Assembly (NCBI GenBank): GCA_004794655.1
Contig: SMMW01000555.1
Location: forward strand, 7,179,501-7,243,500
Length of the DNA stretch: 64,000 nucleotides
Source of the DNA: Marisa cornuarietis
Taxonomy: Eukaryota > Mollusca > Gastropoda > Architaenioglossa > Ampullariidae
Direction of reading: 5' to 3'
The notes below the pieces were generated by a model that saw only the letters and a list, made by a program, of their open reading frames with translations, was not told the origin of the DNA and made no database searches. Position numbers and translations under genes: made by a program. Shown here one piece after another: positions 1-15,635 of the stretch; position 1 is the stretch's first letter, and each line of letters opens with the position of its first letter.

Positions 1-586
1 TAGTCTTTAAACTGTCTCTATTTTAGTAAGTCAGAATCTTTTAAACAGAAGCTTGCTACTGCAGATGTACGTAACTAAACAACTGTAATCATTAAATTTT
101 TAAAAAATCATCCTGCATTTTTATAATGAATTTTGTCTGTAATTTCCATGCAAAATCTTAACCTCTCGATGTATGACATAGTTTTAAAGTTCTTTACAAT
201 AATTTTTTGTTAAGTAGTTCGACAAGAAATTACAATACAACAGAATGTTTATTTTTCCATGAGTGACTCAGTATTAAAGTTATTGGACATTTCGTTGTTT
301 CCTTATTACCTTTGATAAGAAGTTACAGTGCACCAGAATCACGCCACTGTTAACCATATGAAGCAGTTTCAGGGTGCTTTGCTGTTTCCATTTCACTGTG
401 TGTGTGTGTTAAAAAAAAAAGAGATTGGACCCGTAACAAATAAGTGAGCTTTTTCCACATTGTCATCCAAAGACTGACAAGTATTTTTTTTCCCGCCTTA
501 GCACAAATTAAATAGTTAAGGAACAAGGTTTTGTTTCTAGTGAAAAATCTGCTCTTGTAAAGTAAACTTTTGTAATCTACTTTTAG
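1..586 (+). other. groucho/TLE intron (partial)
   Basis: AT-rich sequence with no coding similarity on either strand. It ends in the pyrimidine-rich acceptor before 587 and has a short TG run at 398-409. Open frames here are short and do not resemble WD40 sequence. Confidence 0.8.
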
Positions 587-2331
<1,745 letters not shown>

Positions 2332-2960
2332 TGGCCGATGTCTGATCAAATACTTTGAAAAGATCGTCTTGGATTCTTCTGCTCAAATTCTTGAGGAATT
2401 CAGGAGCTTTTTGATGAGCTCCAAGAAAAACATCACAGACTGAAATTACAGAAAGTGGCATATCATCATGCTAATGGTTGCAATTTTCTGTGGAGAAAGA
2501 AATACTTAACCTAGCTCAGATATGTGATTTCTTCTCCATCCAATCTGTGTTGAGGTTTGCAAAATGTCTTGATGTTGGAAAATTAACAGCAGTTTTGATG
2601 TGATGGTTTCTTGCAAGCATCAAACAGTAATGTTAAGCCAAGATTCTCACACCATGTTTGAACATGTTAGCTTCATTCTTCAACTAATTTTTGGATTGGA
2701 TTTATCATTTCTTCAGTGTCAGTCTGCTTGCATATGCCAGCAACAGGTGTAATGGTTAATGTGAAAAAACTTTTGGAAAACAGAAGTTACAATTCTTAAA
2801 CAAGTACATCCTGGAAGTGATAAAAGGCATCTAGTGTCAACGTTTACATGGTAATTTTCATATTTTGTGCTCTTGTACTGATTGCTTACTCAGACTGCAC
2901 ACAAACTTGTAACAGTGTGGAGTAAATAAAAGGAGTTCTTAGTGTATAACAATGTTTTTG
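2332..2960 (+). other. groucho/TLE 3' UTR (inferred extent)
   Basis: AT-rich and non-coding. An AATAAA hexamer at 2925-2930 is the first good polyadenylation signal after the stop, giving a 3' UTR of about 620 bases. A longer UTR cannot be excluded. Confidence 0.5.
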
Positions 2961-5900
2961 CAGCTGTGTGATGTACTATAGGACAGCTGTGTAAAACATT
3001 TTCCTGTTGTGCTTAGTAACAAGGAGAAAAACTCCAAAACCATGAGTTTGACTTCTTGGAGTTTGAAAAAATGTTCTGGAACTAATGTTTTTGTCTCCGT
3101 TTTTGTGGCAACAACAAAGTAAGAAATATTTTAGATTCCCTGCCATTATCAAGTGTTGGGCTGATTTTTGAGAATGTTTCATCGTCTTGCAACAGCCATT
3201 CTGGGACTCCACTACAACTGTGCTCGATTATGGACCTGAAGAGAATGGGTATCTTGCATGTGAATGTTTTTGTGCATGAAATTAAACACCAGGTAAAAGG
3301 TGGGGGTTGGGAAGAGGAAATAATTTTGGATATTTTTATGTTTTTTTCCCTTCTGTTTTGTGTCTTTGGTTTTATCTGTAATTTTTCTTCTTTCACAGTT
3401 ATGAAGGGGAGACCTTGTTGGTCTATGTAAGGCTTTTTGGTCACACTCATTTATTGATTTTTAAAACACATGGAGGGGGTAAGGGGGTTAATATTTGGGA
3501 AGTACCATCAGTGTACAACCATTTGAATTTTAACCCATTTCCTTAGGGCTGTGGGTGGGTGTTTTGAAAACCTTTTCTTTTAGTGAAGCCTCAGATGCAG
3601 GTCGTCAGTTATTAGGGGTTTTTTTCCCCTTTGGTCAATTTCTGGCTGATGAAACCTTAAACTTTCAATTTTAGGAGTGTCACACATGGGCAAAAGTGTG
3701 AATCAAGGTAGCTACAAATTTCTGGCCAAGGCAACAGAAACTAAAGATGGAGGATGTCCAGGATAAATGTTAATCATAATGTCATTTTCTTGCCACATTT
3801 CCTTCTTAAGTACCTCAACCATGAGGAGTGTTTTTGGATTTTGCATTGTTTGTGTCAATGAGTATCTGCATGCATGTGTGGGTGTTTTAAACTCGTTTTT
3901 TACTCATATACCATTGTTTCATATCGCAACAAAGATTTCCTTTGCCCAACATGCTTTCCGGTTAGAGGAGTGGACCCATCTCTGCAGGCTAGTCACCTGC
4001 TGGTCAAAGGAATGGTTGATTTTCATTTTTTTCATGTTCAAACCTGGCTATTTCTTGATAAGATAGTTCTGATTTAATGATTTTGCGTTGTTTTACGGAA
4101 GGTGATATGATGGTGCAAGATAAAAGAGGTAAGAATGTGAGGCACGGGCTATATATAGAATGAGTTGCTGTGGTTTCTAGACAGTAGAAAAGTGAAGTTT
4201 AGTGTTTGCTGTTTTCATGTATCCTTTATTTTGTATTCCTTTGCATCCATGTTTTAAAAAAACATCAGAATGTTTTCACACAGAATTCAATATTGGATTG
4301 TGTGCGTGCACCATACATGTGGACCGTGTGTATGTGTGTGTACATGCATATGTGCACTTGCTTATGTTTCCAATAATGATCAATATATCTTCAGATGATA
4401 GGAGAAGGACAAAAACAAACCGTGAAATAGCGATGACAAAAGTGATGCCTGAAGGTGTTATAAAACACAGAGAAGAACTGCACTCAAGACTGCAAATAAT
4501 GGTCATCCTCTGGTGTGTTTTATTAAGCAGCATAATTACAGAACATGAAGAAAGGGATTCCATTACATATACCACCATCAGAAAGGCATTTCATGCTTTG
4601 TGCATCAGTACAGCAACATCTGAGAGCAGGATTTGTGCTCAAGATGAAAGATTTACTGTCATGTGAAAGACTTGCCTCAAGGCTATCTACCATATATGCT
4701 TGATGTGCAGCGCTGCCACTGTTACTTGGACGTGGCGGATCCTTACGTCTGGGAAGTTCTCTTTGTGTCCTCCTTTGCCTATTTCCTATTTTGTTTTGTT
4801 CACTTACATAGCTAGTGTGATGTGCAGCTCATTGGTGGCTTCTTCACCTCATCATTGGCTTCATGAAAGAAGCCATGCCCACTGTCCTGACAATTCATGT
4901 GGCAGCATATGTACTGTGTAGATTTTGTATTCTGTGGTAGTATTTTGTTGCCATGTACAAAGAAGCTGCCACAGAGAATGGAATATTCAGCACTACTGGA
5001 TTACATACATGTAACTACTATGAACAGCAGTGCGTGCACATGTGTGCATGAGTTTGTGCATGTGCACCTATGTGTGCACATGTGTGTGTTTGTGTGTGTG
5101 TGTGCATTCATGCTTGTCAAATGGAATCTTGGGTATGTTCTTTTTCTGCCTTGGAATGTCAATTACATCATTTGGAAAATACTGAAATTGTTCTAACATT
5201 TCTCAGGCAAAGTAACAAGAAAAAAATCAGGAGTAGAAAAAGGAAAAGAAGTATTAATCTCTAGAGTGTAGGAAGAAAAAAAAAAGAGTTGTGCATAGTG
5301 TGTGGAAGGGTGGGCGAGTGTGTGGGTGTTGTGGACATTTGTGTTTTTAACATTTCTATATTTTCTTTTTTGTGATTTATCTGACATTGGCATTGGGATG
5401 AAACATGTCAGCTTCCAATATGGAAGTGAGTGTTGGGTTTTGCTTATAATTAATACCTCTTTTCTTCTCTACCTCCTTCTCTCATGCATTCACTTCTGTA
5501 GATGTTCCACTTCTTGATTCTTTCCAATCTTTTGTCCTTAATTAGGGAACATTTCTTCAAAATTTGTTCTGAATGCAAGCATTTTTGCTGTGTCAGCAGT
5601 AAACAAACTATGAACTTTTAGGCACAAATAATTTCATTCAAAGTAACTATGGGCAGTAGCAGAATGAGGATACCTTTGTGTACCAAATAAAAACAGAGAT
5701 CTCAAGATGCACAAATAATATTCATCAGTTATGAGCCCGCCACATTAATTTCACTGCTACCTGACGCCTTCACTTTGCTTGAATTGCCTTAGTCTCATTG
5801 CTCTATTTGTTTCCATTGTTCAGTTATTTTCTTGCCTGCTTGTCTCCTTTCTCCTCCCTTTCTTTCTGTCAGAACTTTGATCATGATCATGTCAAAATAT

Positions 5901-7080
5901 TCACGAGACATTTTGTGATAATTGTATCCAGAATAGGCAGAGGGTTAGCTGTAAAGTATTCACAGGTCACACATTTGTGTTGAAAATTGTAGGGTCTTCT
6001 GTCCCTCCAGACTTGTCTTTTTACTATATTTATTAAAATATCAGTATATCATTTAGTAATAAACATTTGGATACGTCTAAAATTGATGGAAAATTTTGGA
6101 ACTACTTGGTTAAATAAGACAGATTGAGGGCACATTAGTCAATGTAGACTAAGAAGCAGAGGGGTGCTTCTCAAGCCTGTTGCTAAGAAACTCCGCTTGC
6201 TATTCCAGCAGCTGTGAAAGGGCAGTGGGTACCTCATTTATCAGGGGAGGTAAAAACTGCAGTAGAGGGCTGGGCTTCCCTTTCCTCATGGCAACTATAA
6301 GACACACTAGGCAATGGGTCTACATTTTTAATACTTTTTAAATCAAATCCATTAAGAAGAAAGTATAGACACTTTTGCACAATTCATTCATACACATTCA
6401 GCTAACATATTTGAGGCTTTACAGAGATTGAAAAATTTTATGGTAAGTGAGAATGATATTTTCCTTTGTAATATGCTATCTGTGTTATTTAGTTTAGCAA
6501 AGCAGATCTCAAGGAAATAAATGAAACTGTATGACAAAACAAACGAAACAATCTTTCAAGCCCCTTTGGTTGTGTAAGGTAGTAAATCCAACCAGGTGCC
6601 CTGCATATAGAATGGTTCAGATGACACCCTTTTACAATGTAGTTGTTTTGAAACAAGAAAGTAATTTTTAATATTTCGCAAGGGACTTAACTGTGTGAGT
6701 GTTTGTACTGGAGGGTTTGTTTACTGTGGAAGGACGATTAACACAAAAGTTCAATGATGCGTGTCAGTAAGCTGCCTACTTGTATGTACAGTTCCTGCTA
6801 GAGTTTCCAGTTGGTTGTATATTCAGGCCTGTGTGAGATGGCACAGCAGGACCGATAGGTCAGCGTTAGCGGTGACCCTACCTGGTGCTGTTATGGTTCT
6901 CCACCTCACCCCCACCCACTCCTTAATCATTTTCAACCATCGCCACTTCCCTTACCATCATTAATCATTCCCACCTTCCATCCTCCGCCATTACTCTCTT
7001 TATATTCTTTCATTGATTCCACTCCCCTCCCCCCTAAAAAAAGAAACCAAACCTTTCGGTTGTCGTATCATTGGCTTCAG

Positions 7081-7090
7081 GTCACGTGAC
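7081..7090. promoter_or_regulatory. perfect 10-bp E-box palindrome
   Basis: GTCACGTGAC is a perfect palindrome containing CACGTG, the core bound by bHLH-ZIP factors (Myc/USF/MITF type). It lies in intergenic DNA with no adjacent gene, so function is unproven. A match of this length can occur by chance in 64 kb. Confidence 0.2.
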
Positions 7091-10000
7091 CATCAAGTGT
7101 TTAATGAGCTCATGTCATACCCAGGTCATTGTTTCGTCAAATGATCTATCCGCGTGACTGCTCGTCTAGGATTTTCCCCCTCGTGTTCATTGTCTGTACC
7201 AGTAGAAAGAACAAATAAAACACCTGGTCAGTTACGACAAGTTGTTTTGGCTTTTTTTTTAATTTGCAAATTAAATATACAGTTTAAAAGACCATTTTCT
7301 CCACATTAGAACAAGGTATTATGTCCTAAGAGAGAGACTGCGTGTGTGAGAGAGAATGGTTTTATTGTTCAGACTATTGACACCATATCGCAAGGATGTA
7401 TACCTAGTTCCTTCGTGTGCGAGAGAAGGGTGGGGGGTTAGGTGTGAAGGTCGCTGCTAAGCACTAGCGAGACAGGTAGTAGCCAGCTAAATTGCGGATG
7501 TTTCGATATAATTCTAGCTGGCTGCTTCATATCAATTGTCCAACAGCATGCTAATGACGTCCCTTTCATCTGGCTCCAGGTGTTAAGTGGTCAAGCAGAT
7601 ACATTTCATTCATGGTTAGGGGCTGACGGTTTGTAAGGGTTGCATCAAAGTCTTATGATGAAACGAAATAATGAGCGTAAAAGAAACTGGTAGGACAGAA
7701 GCTGTTCAAAAGGCTCACAGACTCGACAAAAATAACGGGGAATCGCGTGGGCACACACGTGATTGGTGGCATGCCGTACACGTCAGGCATGTGATAAAGA
7801 GCAGACAAGTCTTTCTCGTGCTTTCCCTCCGAAAGCAGACGAGAATGTCACCATGGATGCCCAGGCATGTGTCAAAACAGCGTTCTGTGATGGAAACAAG
7901 CATTCTGACGGATGTTTGCTGTTATCCTCCGTGGGCTCTAGCATCCTCTGCGGCTCTCCTCTTGGCTGGAGTTGCACTGAAGCCGGGCCCACTTTTCAAG
8001 CTTAATCCCGAGTACCATGGAGTAAAGTTCAATAGCCATTTACGGGGTACACACGGGTCGCCTTGGTCATCAAAAGACTACGATAGCACTTGAGAGGCCT
8101 TCGCGGTACCCTGCTCAAGCACGCACTTGATATACCATGCGCACTTGTGCTATCGCAGTATATTTTATCCCGAGATGATGGGGTGGGAGGCATGGAGGGA
8201 GGTCGTGGGAAGGGCTTGTGGTGGTTGAAGTCAGGCAGTCGAGAGTCAGGGTGGCGGACGATGTTGAGTGGCTTGCGTACGCACGATGCATTTAAGGGGG
8301 ACGGATGGGTGCCTTTGGGAGGGGCCAATGAGGAGGACTACAGAAGCATGGAGAGGCACGTGATTGTTCGTAATCCGTTGTAGATATCCGACCGAGGTAG
8401 GTGTTTGCACAGGGCTAGCCCTGGCTTCCGCTTACCTGTCCCCGTCGCTAAATCCGAACAAACCCAAGGATCTGCTGGCACTTGGCATTATCAGTAATAT
8501 GAACTAGAGTTACTAGACCGCTCCCTCCATTCTCAAACACAAATTTGTGTTCTGATAAATCAGACTAACGACTGACTGACACGTTGGCCTGCCCATAATG
8601 GTGTCATCCGTCCTTCCCCCCCCCCCACCACCACCATCCCATTGAGTATTTATCCATCCATCCCGACCTTTGGCTTATGTCATCCTCTTCTCTTTTATCC
8701 TTTCTCGTTCGCTCTCCCCATCTCTCCCACCACACAAATCAGTCTTTCGCGCGGGCTTACTGACAATTGAAGGCTACCTCCCCTGAGTATGACGACAGCG
8801 CCAACTGTGGGGTCGGAAGCTTGGGGGGGGGGGGGATAACACCTAGTTTGGCGCCCACTTCCAAGACTTGACATTCCTAGGATTATCAAGCAGGTAAAAA
8901 CTTAGTGCTTGTCTTTCGGCCGTTTGTACCCGTGAAATCCCTTTTCGCGACAACGCCGTGGCCTGGTTCCTATCAGTCCTTCAACTGGCTGGCTCACAAC
9001 GAGAGCTGCGTTCACCGGAGGAGCTTGTCTGACGATACCGCTTATCGGAGGAATGCCATCTGCTGCTGTTCCAAAGAAACGTGCAAGAAACGACCAGTGG
9101 AAGCTGAAGAGCTGGCTTTTTAAAAGACCTTTTGGAGTTGTCAAGACTTGACACAAGCGTGCGCGTGTGTGTGGGAGCGATTGAGAGAGATTTTTTGGGG
9201 GGGTTTAAGCTTCTTTATTAACAGCCGTGGATTAGCGGGGGAGGGGGGGCATTTTTCCAGAATTTAATAGCTTCATGCAAGATAATATTTCCTCAAAACT
9301 CCCTTTCCTTCTTCAAGATACCCCTTCAAACATACAGTCGTGAGGATTGAATGTGGAAAAGTTTATGTTGTGGAGGCTTCAGCCAGTGGAAACGTTGGGT
9401 CTATGCTAATTAGACGGATCTCGATACAAACATAATGTCACGATTTGGGGCTCTTCCTGTGCATGATTTTGTATCGCGAAAACGGGAGGGTTTTAAGCCA
9501 GATTTGAGAAAATAGCATTTTGCATAGAGTTTTAACCAATCAGTAGTCCTTTTTACACAATAACAAAAACGCAGTAAACCTCGACGAAGCCTAAGGTGAC
9601 AGCACTTATTGTTCTTTCTTTGTAATCTAAATGGTTGTTACATTCAAGACGTTTGTCTGACATTAGTCTCAAGTTGCTTTACAATCTCAAGTCGTCATGG
9701 CAACCTCCCGAGAATTCGAGAAGTCCGAAAGGCAAGGCTGAGATGGACAGAACGGTCCGCTGTGTATCCCTTCATAATGCTCCTCTCCTTCTATCTCAAG
9801 CGACAATGAATTGCGGCTATGAGGCTATCTTTCATTTCTCATTTCCCTACCCTAGCGTCCCAAGCATGTATCCTTGGTGACATAATCCGACAAACATCGC
9901 ATGTCTGCTAGCTTAAGCCACCCAGCTTCCTTTTTTTTAAATTTTTTTTCGAGATGTATGGGTAGCTTTTGCTGGTCAATATTGACATTTTACACTGGCT

Positions 10001-11342
10001 GTTTGTGTTGTGATAGCGGCAAGCGTCAACACACCCGTGCCATCCTTTCCCAGCCTGGTGCTGTGTTTGTTCATGTCGCCTGGCCCGACCCCTTCTAACA
10101 AAACTATCGCACGGCACTGTCGTTATTAATTGCTGCAGAGAGATTTACTCCCGTGGCGCTGTGTGGACTACGGTAATGCGACGAAGGCCGGGTCACGTGA
10201 AGAAACCCTCGAACAGGATGAGTCGACAACGAGCAAACACACTGGGCTGATAGAGTGCCCTCCCCAGCTCCCCTGCAGCGTAGCACCGGTGAATGATTTG
10301 ATCGTCTTTGAGAATGTAGAGCCAGGTGGATAGATAAAGGCTAAACGACGATACGCGAGGGGGCCGCGATACAGCGACAGCAGCTGCACGTAGCTACACG
10401 ATACGTCGACACGTGAAGAGAAAGACACGCGGCTACCATTCATCACTCATCATAGCGATTGTGCTGTGTGACACGTTGGGTATGTCTATTAAAACCCACC
10501 ATTCTGCTGTTTTTTTCTGATCAGCAGATTTGGTGTATTAAGCATTACTGAGAGTCAATAAAGCTAAATGTTCTTAACAGGACGTATAACGGTTATCATT
10601 TTCTTACAAAAACGTGTAATGAGTTTGTAAATGTTTCTTCTTTTCAGAAAAGCACATGTTGATTGGCATAATTCCATATCTTTGACCCCACTGAAATCTT
10701 CGAGCATATGCTAACGAAGCAATGCCACGTCAAGTAAAGTCACAAAAAATCTTTTCATATCCCAGACGAGAACTGCAATCCTCGAAGGCATGTATCAAAC
10801 AAAAAGTCTTGTGTTGTTAGGAATTAGTATCATTCAAAAAAAAAAAAGCCCATTTGATAATTTTGCACACAAGTTAGCCTTTAAAATATACGATTTCCCA
10901 AAATGTAATCTCTCGTCTGTTTGCTTTATAGAAGCCTTCAGATATCAAGAGTCACAAGAAGAGGTGAGGTCTTGTTAGAGCATGGCTAGGTCTGGCTTGT
11001 TCAGGCAACAGCCAATCAGAGTCGCAGATTTGAATCTTTCTGTGTAGAGATGAGAATGTCGATAGCTGAAGGCTTGTATCTCTTAAATGAATGAGAATTA
11101 TTCGCTCAGATTCTCGGAGCGGACATTTTTAGAAAAATGTAAGGTCTTGGAAAGAAAATGGTTGCATTTCTGGTCGTTTCCTCTTCAGTAAGGAAATAAA
11201 GATAGATCACTCAAAGGTAGCTGACATCACCGGATTTTGTGGATTACAGGATGAGGGCAATTGTCTAGAAAACGGTCTAGCCCTTTTTTAGATTGATTAT
11301 CTGATGAGATTTCAGGCATGTGTGCCTGATTGTGTCTCCGTC

Positions 11343-11365
11343 TGTGTGTGTGTGTGTGTGTGTGT
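11343..11365. repeat. (TG)n microsatellite
   Basis: About 11 TG units, uninterrupted. Confidence 0.95.
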
Positions 11366-11416
11366 CCGGGATGGTGAGACAAAGGATGGGGTGAGTGTGT
11401 TAGTGCGTGCCTGACA

Positions 11417-11448
11417 GTGTGTGTGTGTGTGCGCGCGCGCGCGCGCGT
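11417..11448. repeat. (TG)n(CG)n compound repeat, Z-DNA-prone
   Basis: A GT run passes directly into eight or so GC units. Alternating purine-pyrimidine tracts of this kind readily adopt left-handed DNA. Confidence 0.9.
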
Positions 11449-11649
11449 CTATTTATTGTGTACATGTGTGTGTGTTTGGAAGGGAGGGTAAGGAGAGGAC
11501 GGGTTGGAATAATCCTTTGACACTGTACGATTTGAATTTTTGTGTCGTCATGTCTTCCACTATTAGCTCTTCCCATGACATCCATACAAGACGGATTCCA
11601 GTGTCTTGCTGTCATAATAATTTGCTATCACGTGTATTATCATTTTAAG

Positions 11650-11827
11650 TTTTCCTGTTCTGTGCCTTTTTGTGTTTTCTATCTTTGTTTTCTGTTTGTC
11701 GTCAGTAATGTCGTTTATTCTTCCGTCCCTCGTGTTCTATCCATTTAGTCCATGTCTCTTCCCCGTTTTAAGCGCTAAGAACATGAGTGTGAATATGCGC
11801 TATAAAAACCTTCATTATTATTATTAT
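11650..11827 (+). mobile_element. 3' end of a non-LTR retrotransposon (same family as the copy at 45-47 kb), 5'-truncated
   Basis: About 178 bp closely matches the 3' untranslated tail of the minus-strand LINE at 45245-46930. Both share TTAGTCCAYGTCTCTTCCCC, then GTTTTAAGCGCTAAG, GAGTGTGAATATGCGCTATA and a terminal (ATT)n tract. This copy lacks about 6 bases found in the longer copy (between AGCATACT and GAGTGTG). Severe 5' truncation is typical of target-primed reverse transcription. No coding sequence remains. Confidence 0.85.
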
Positions 11828-13684
11828 ACGGAAAACGTGTTTCCGTAGAACACAATGGCTGATGTAAGCATGTTTATTTTCAGTAACTTTACGATACTGT
11901 CTTGAAAAAAATTATAACAGTTAGATACTTCGTACAGGAGAGAACGTGCTTATCCATACGAGAGCTAATGAGAAAACATGTCGGTTATATGATTATGCAT
12001 ATCTTAGTTTGGTTGTTTCGACTAAAGATCTTTATCTGTTTCGACTTATACCAACTTTAAGGCATGGTCATGGTAAACAATTGAGTACATAAAGAAAAAC
12101 GAAGCTGAGTCTAGGTGCTAGAAAGAAAGAGTGAGAATAATTAATAAAAAAAAAAAATCTTCTTTTCCAACAGCGATACAACCTCCTACGTGTGACCTCT
12201 GGGTTTAAAGGTCACCACAGCATCACACTTCTCACTTGAATGTACTTGAAGTCTAACATTTGCAGAAATGAAAACCTGACCTGCCACAAATGCTAGCCAT
12301 TTCCGTAAAACAAACTGATGATGTTTGAATTTCAACCAACCTTCCTAACACCATTAGTTCCCCATCCATCCCTACTGTGTTTCAACGTACCACATCAAAA
12401 TAAATACAACGATGTGAATACCGAACAGCGCAGTATACTGTAAAAGATGACGAGGTGCAGGCACTGCAGATTATGACGACCGAGCTTCGAGTGGTGGAGG
12501 CCAGCGGACCTGCGGTACAATGTCCCACCTTCTCCTTTGATTAAAGTCAGGTTGAAATTTCCCCGCCCAACTACCAGGGAGGAAAATGTTCTTTTTTACG
12601 AAAACCTTGAGCCAGACACACTTTGTCTTTCTTTTATCGTTCGATAGACGGCCTGCTGGAAAGCACTGCAGCGGAAGCCTGGCCATTTGGTCTGACTGTA
12701 ATAGACCTGCCAGTTTGTGAAAATTTCATGATCGTCTCCATGTTCTCTTTGCATCACCATCACCATAATCATCAACAGTAAAAACACGACTGTTTTACTG
12801 TATAGTCGTGTCCCTTATTTTTTTAAAATTTGTTTTTGCTGTGCTAAAACCTGTAGAAAAGGGGAGGTTATTAGCTTTACAAGTATGGATCCGGCACGCG
12901 ACAAAACGACGCGGCGGGCGGTGGCGGCAGCAGTAAAAATCGAAACAACAGAGAGGGAGGGACGGAGAAAAAGAGTGTGTGAGAGAAAAAAAAAAGAGAC
13001 TTAATTGTTTCGATTTTTTCGCCGCTTTTAGCCTCTACCAGCCGCACCGCTGCACAAGGGCTTTCAGTCTTGTATAGATCGACAAGGCTGTTGGAGACGG
13101 TCAGATGACAAATATTAGTCCCGTCCTCCCTAACCGCAGGTTGGCACAGGCACCAGTTTCCCCCCTCTGGGCATTAACTCTGCCTTAATTTTCGCATTGT
13201 CGCATCGGCAGTAACCACACCTCACAAACTTCTAGCTACAAGAAACCTCGGCAAGGCCCAGGGAGGGAAATGAAATCTGAAAGTATCTGCTTCGTCAGAC
13301 AGGAGGATCGAGAAATTATGGACGAACGTTTAGTTTGACTTTTTTATTTTATTTGATTTTTTTTTCTTTTCACCATTATTGTGGCAATTTCAGGCACAGA
13401 CAAATCCCCGAGCTTTGTAAGTAAGGCGGGACAAAGCTGCGGGATTATGCCCCGTTTCCCTGGCGACTAAACTAGTAAAAGGATCCAGTTCGCGCCGTGG
13501 GTAATGGTGGTGGCCAGCTTCCAATCCCAGGAATTTATCGATTGTAAATGGGTGGAGGGAGGTGGGGCAGACAATAAAGGATGCAATGAACACTGATTAT
13601 AGCTGACAGGAGAGATAATGAACGAGAAAGGCTTGTAAGATCTGCTATGAACTCCGATGATGAGGGAATATGTTAGCAAGGGGA

Positions 13685-13935
13685 TGTGTGTGTGTGTGTG
13701 TGTGCATGTACTAAGGGATGAAAAGAAAGAAAAAAGACAGTGCATATTTTTGCGTGCATCATGAATATATTTGTGCGTGCATGTGTTTTTATGATTGTCA
13801 AGATGTGTGCGTGTGCATATGTGTATGTATGCTTGTGAGTGTGAGAGCGTATGTTTGTGTGTGTTAGTGCTTGTGTACGAGTGTGAGTGTGCACGTGCGT
13901 GCTTGTGTGTGTGTGCGTGTGCGTGCGTGCCAGAG
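13685..13935. repeat. degenerate TG-rich microsatellite tract
   Basis: A pure (TG)10 core at 13685-13704 is followed by about 200 bp of decayed TG, TGCG and TGAG units on the + strand. Confidence 0.85.
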
Positions 13936-14460
13936 TGAAGTAATATCAAAAGTTAGTTTGCTAGCAAGGAAACGGATGACAAGCTTTATAACAAAGGGAG
14001 ACAATGAATTTCGCTGATAACCAATGGCGGTAAAATCAAACCATCTCTTGCTTGTTAAAGAGCGAACTTTGATGTGTCACGTACTCGAGAACAACGTAGA
14101 CCACTATAATGTTAGCGGGGGTTGTTTTTTTTTAACGAGCTACCGAGCTCGAATAGTTTTCCTTTCTCCTTTATTCCCTCGTCGTTCCCCCAAACTCCAA
14201 CCCTTCCTTGTGCAGAACACCCGTCCGGAATTTAGTTGCAGTCACTGGCTTGAGGTTTAGCTTCTGACTTGCCTGGGGAACAAGTGAATCTGATGGACCA
14301 CTCAAATTTTTTTTAAATTTTAAACAAAAAATTGGTTTAATAAACAGTTACTTGATGCAAAGATCTTCAGTTTTATCCGGTAAAATCAGTCACAAAATAT
14401 GGGTAGATGCATCCAGCAAGAGATGAACGAGTTTAATATAAAAAAGCTTATTATTGAAGA

Positions 14461-14463
<3 letters not shown>

Positions 14464-14497
<34 letters not shown>

Positions 14498-14542
14498 AGA
14501 GAGAGAGGGGGGGAGAGGTAGAGGCAAAGAGAGAGAGAGAGA
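14464..14542. repeat. (TG)n followed by (GA)n compound microsatellite
   Basis: About 15 TG units (14464-14493) pass into AG/GAG-rich sequence. Confidence 0.9.
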
Positions 14543-15635
14543 AAGAATGCTTTAGAAGATCGGTAATACAAGTCTGTCAAGGTTAACATAGTTTGTGAGA
14601 GGAGGGAGGAGGAGCTTTAAGTACACGTCGCAACCTGGAAAATGGAAGGATGGTGGTGCGGAACTTTATGGTTCTCTTTTTTTTTTAATTTTTAAATTAA
14701 CCGTCGCCATTGCAGCAGCTGAGCCAAAACGTTGAAATTCCAAACCGGTTCAAACCGCAGCGCTGGAAAACCGAGTCCGTTGACGTGAGGTCAGCAGGTG
14801 CGGGTGGAAAGTTACCCCTGCTGTTAATTGTTCCCCGAGACAAAAACTGGCCGATCGGCAAAGAACTGCAACTTTATTTGAGTTCCCGTCATACCGCGGA
14901 GGGAGCGCGAGTGACCGACCTCAGCCTACAGCTGTCTGCAAGGTGTTTTGCCACCTGCTCACTCACTCGCACTGTCACACTCACACACACACGTGTGATC
15001 GAGGAGAAAGTCGGATTGATTGAGAGCAACTGCCTTTTCAGCATTCGCTTTTTTTCTGGAGCAATATTTTTAAAAGTTTGTATGCAGATTTTTTATTAGT
15101 ATTATTTTCAAATCTGTAATCGATTAAGAGTGCTTCTGAGGAGTCCTCTGCAGCATCTTGGCTGACAGACGTTCTAGCGATCAAGAGAATGGTCGTCCAT
15201 CTTGTTAGAAGTGATGCAAACAGTCGACATGGAAATCAAGGGGCTGCTGTTCGCGCGACAAGCTAAACTGATGTTAACAATGCGCAAACATCCGCATAGG
15301 CAACAGCTCTTGCGTGCTCAGGTCACAGGGTCAATGATTCTGATATGCCAACAGCGATTTACTGAGGATAATTTAAGCTCAACTTGATGGCTCTCCTTAA
15401 CTATTCTATAAGCATTCTTCTTTTTTTTCTTCTACAGATTAAACGCAAACGTTATTTTTGATGTGTGGAAACGATTTGAGCAGCACTGAATGACTTCAAA
15501 CCTGACCAAAAAAAAAAAAAATGTAAGTAGTGTTGGTCAAGGTTGTGTGTGGAGACAAGCCGTCCTCTAGAAGACCGTCGCGTGTCTCTTTAACAGGGTT
15601 ATGTACGAGATGAGGAGTTGTGGGGGGGGGGAACT

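Larger units (their letters stand above)
2961..11649. other. intergenic DNA, no gene recognised
   Basis: No frame in this stretch has splice-flanked, protein-like sequence that I can name. It holds TG-rich tracts (about 4318-4350 and 5030-5108, 11343-11365, 11417-11448), a perfect palindrome GTCACGTGAC at 7081-7090 (E-box core), C-rich runs near 8610-8635, and a moderately GC-rich segment at about 7650-8450 and 8900-9130 with longer but unrecognised open frames. Confidence 0.6.
11828..15635. other. intergenic DNA, no gene recognised
   Basis: Contains TG-rich microsatellite DNA (13685-13704, with a degenerate tract to 13935), a (TG)n(GA)n compound repeat at 14464-14542 and a GC-rich island-like patch at about 12890-12960. 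Frames here such as 13467-13949 minus are translations of the TG tract (repeating HTHTH) and are not genes. Confidence 0.6.

Noticed and set aside
6120..6300. Possible decayed SINE (CAGTGGGTACCTCATTTATC, GGGGAGGTAAAAACTGCAGT).
   Set aside because: Similarity to the SINE bodies elsewhere is too weak to set ends or strand.
7943..7999. AALLLAGVALKPGP in a + frame, resembling 2A translational-skipping peptides found in some LINE ORFs.
   Set aside because: The required D(V/I)ExNPGP is not present (GVALKPGP), and no LINE coding sequence surrounds it. Probably chance.
8902..9156. Overlapping frames on both strands with a Cys cluster (AICCCSKETCKKR) on +.
   Set aside because: No acceptor, no family resemblance, and the opposite strand is equally open, which points to base composition.
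13467..13949. 160-codon minus frame rich in His and Thr.
   Set aside because: It is the translation of a TG microsatellite tract, with no domain and no splice context.
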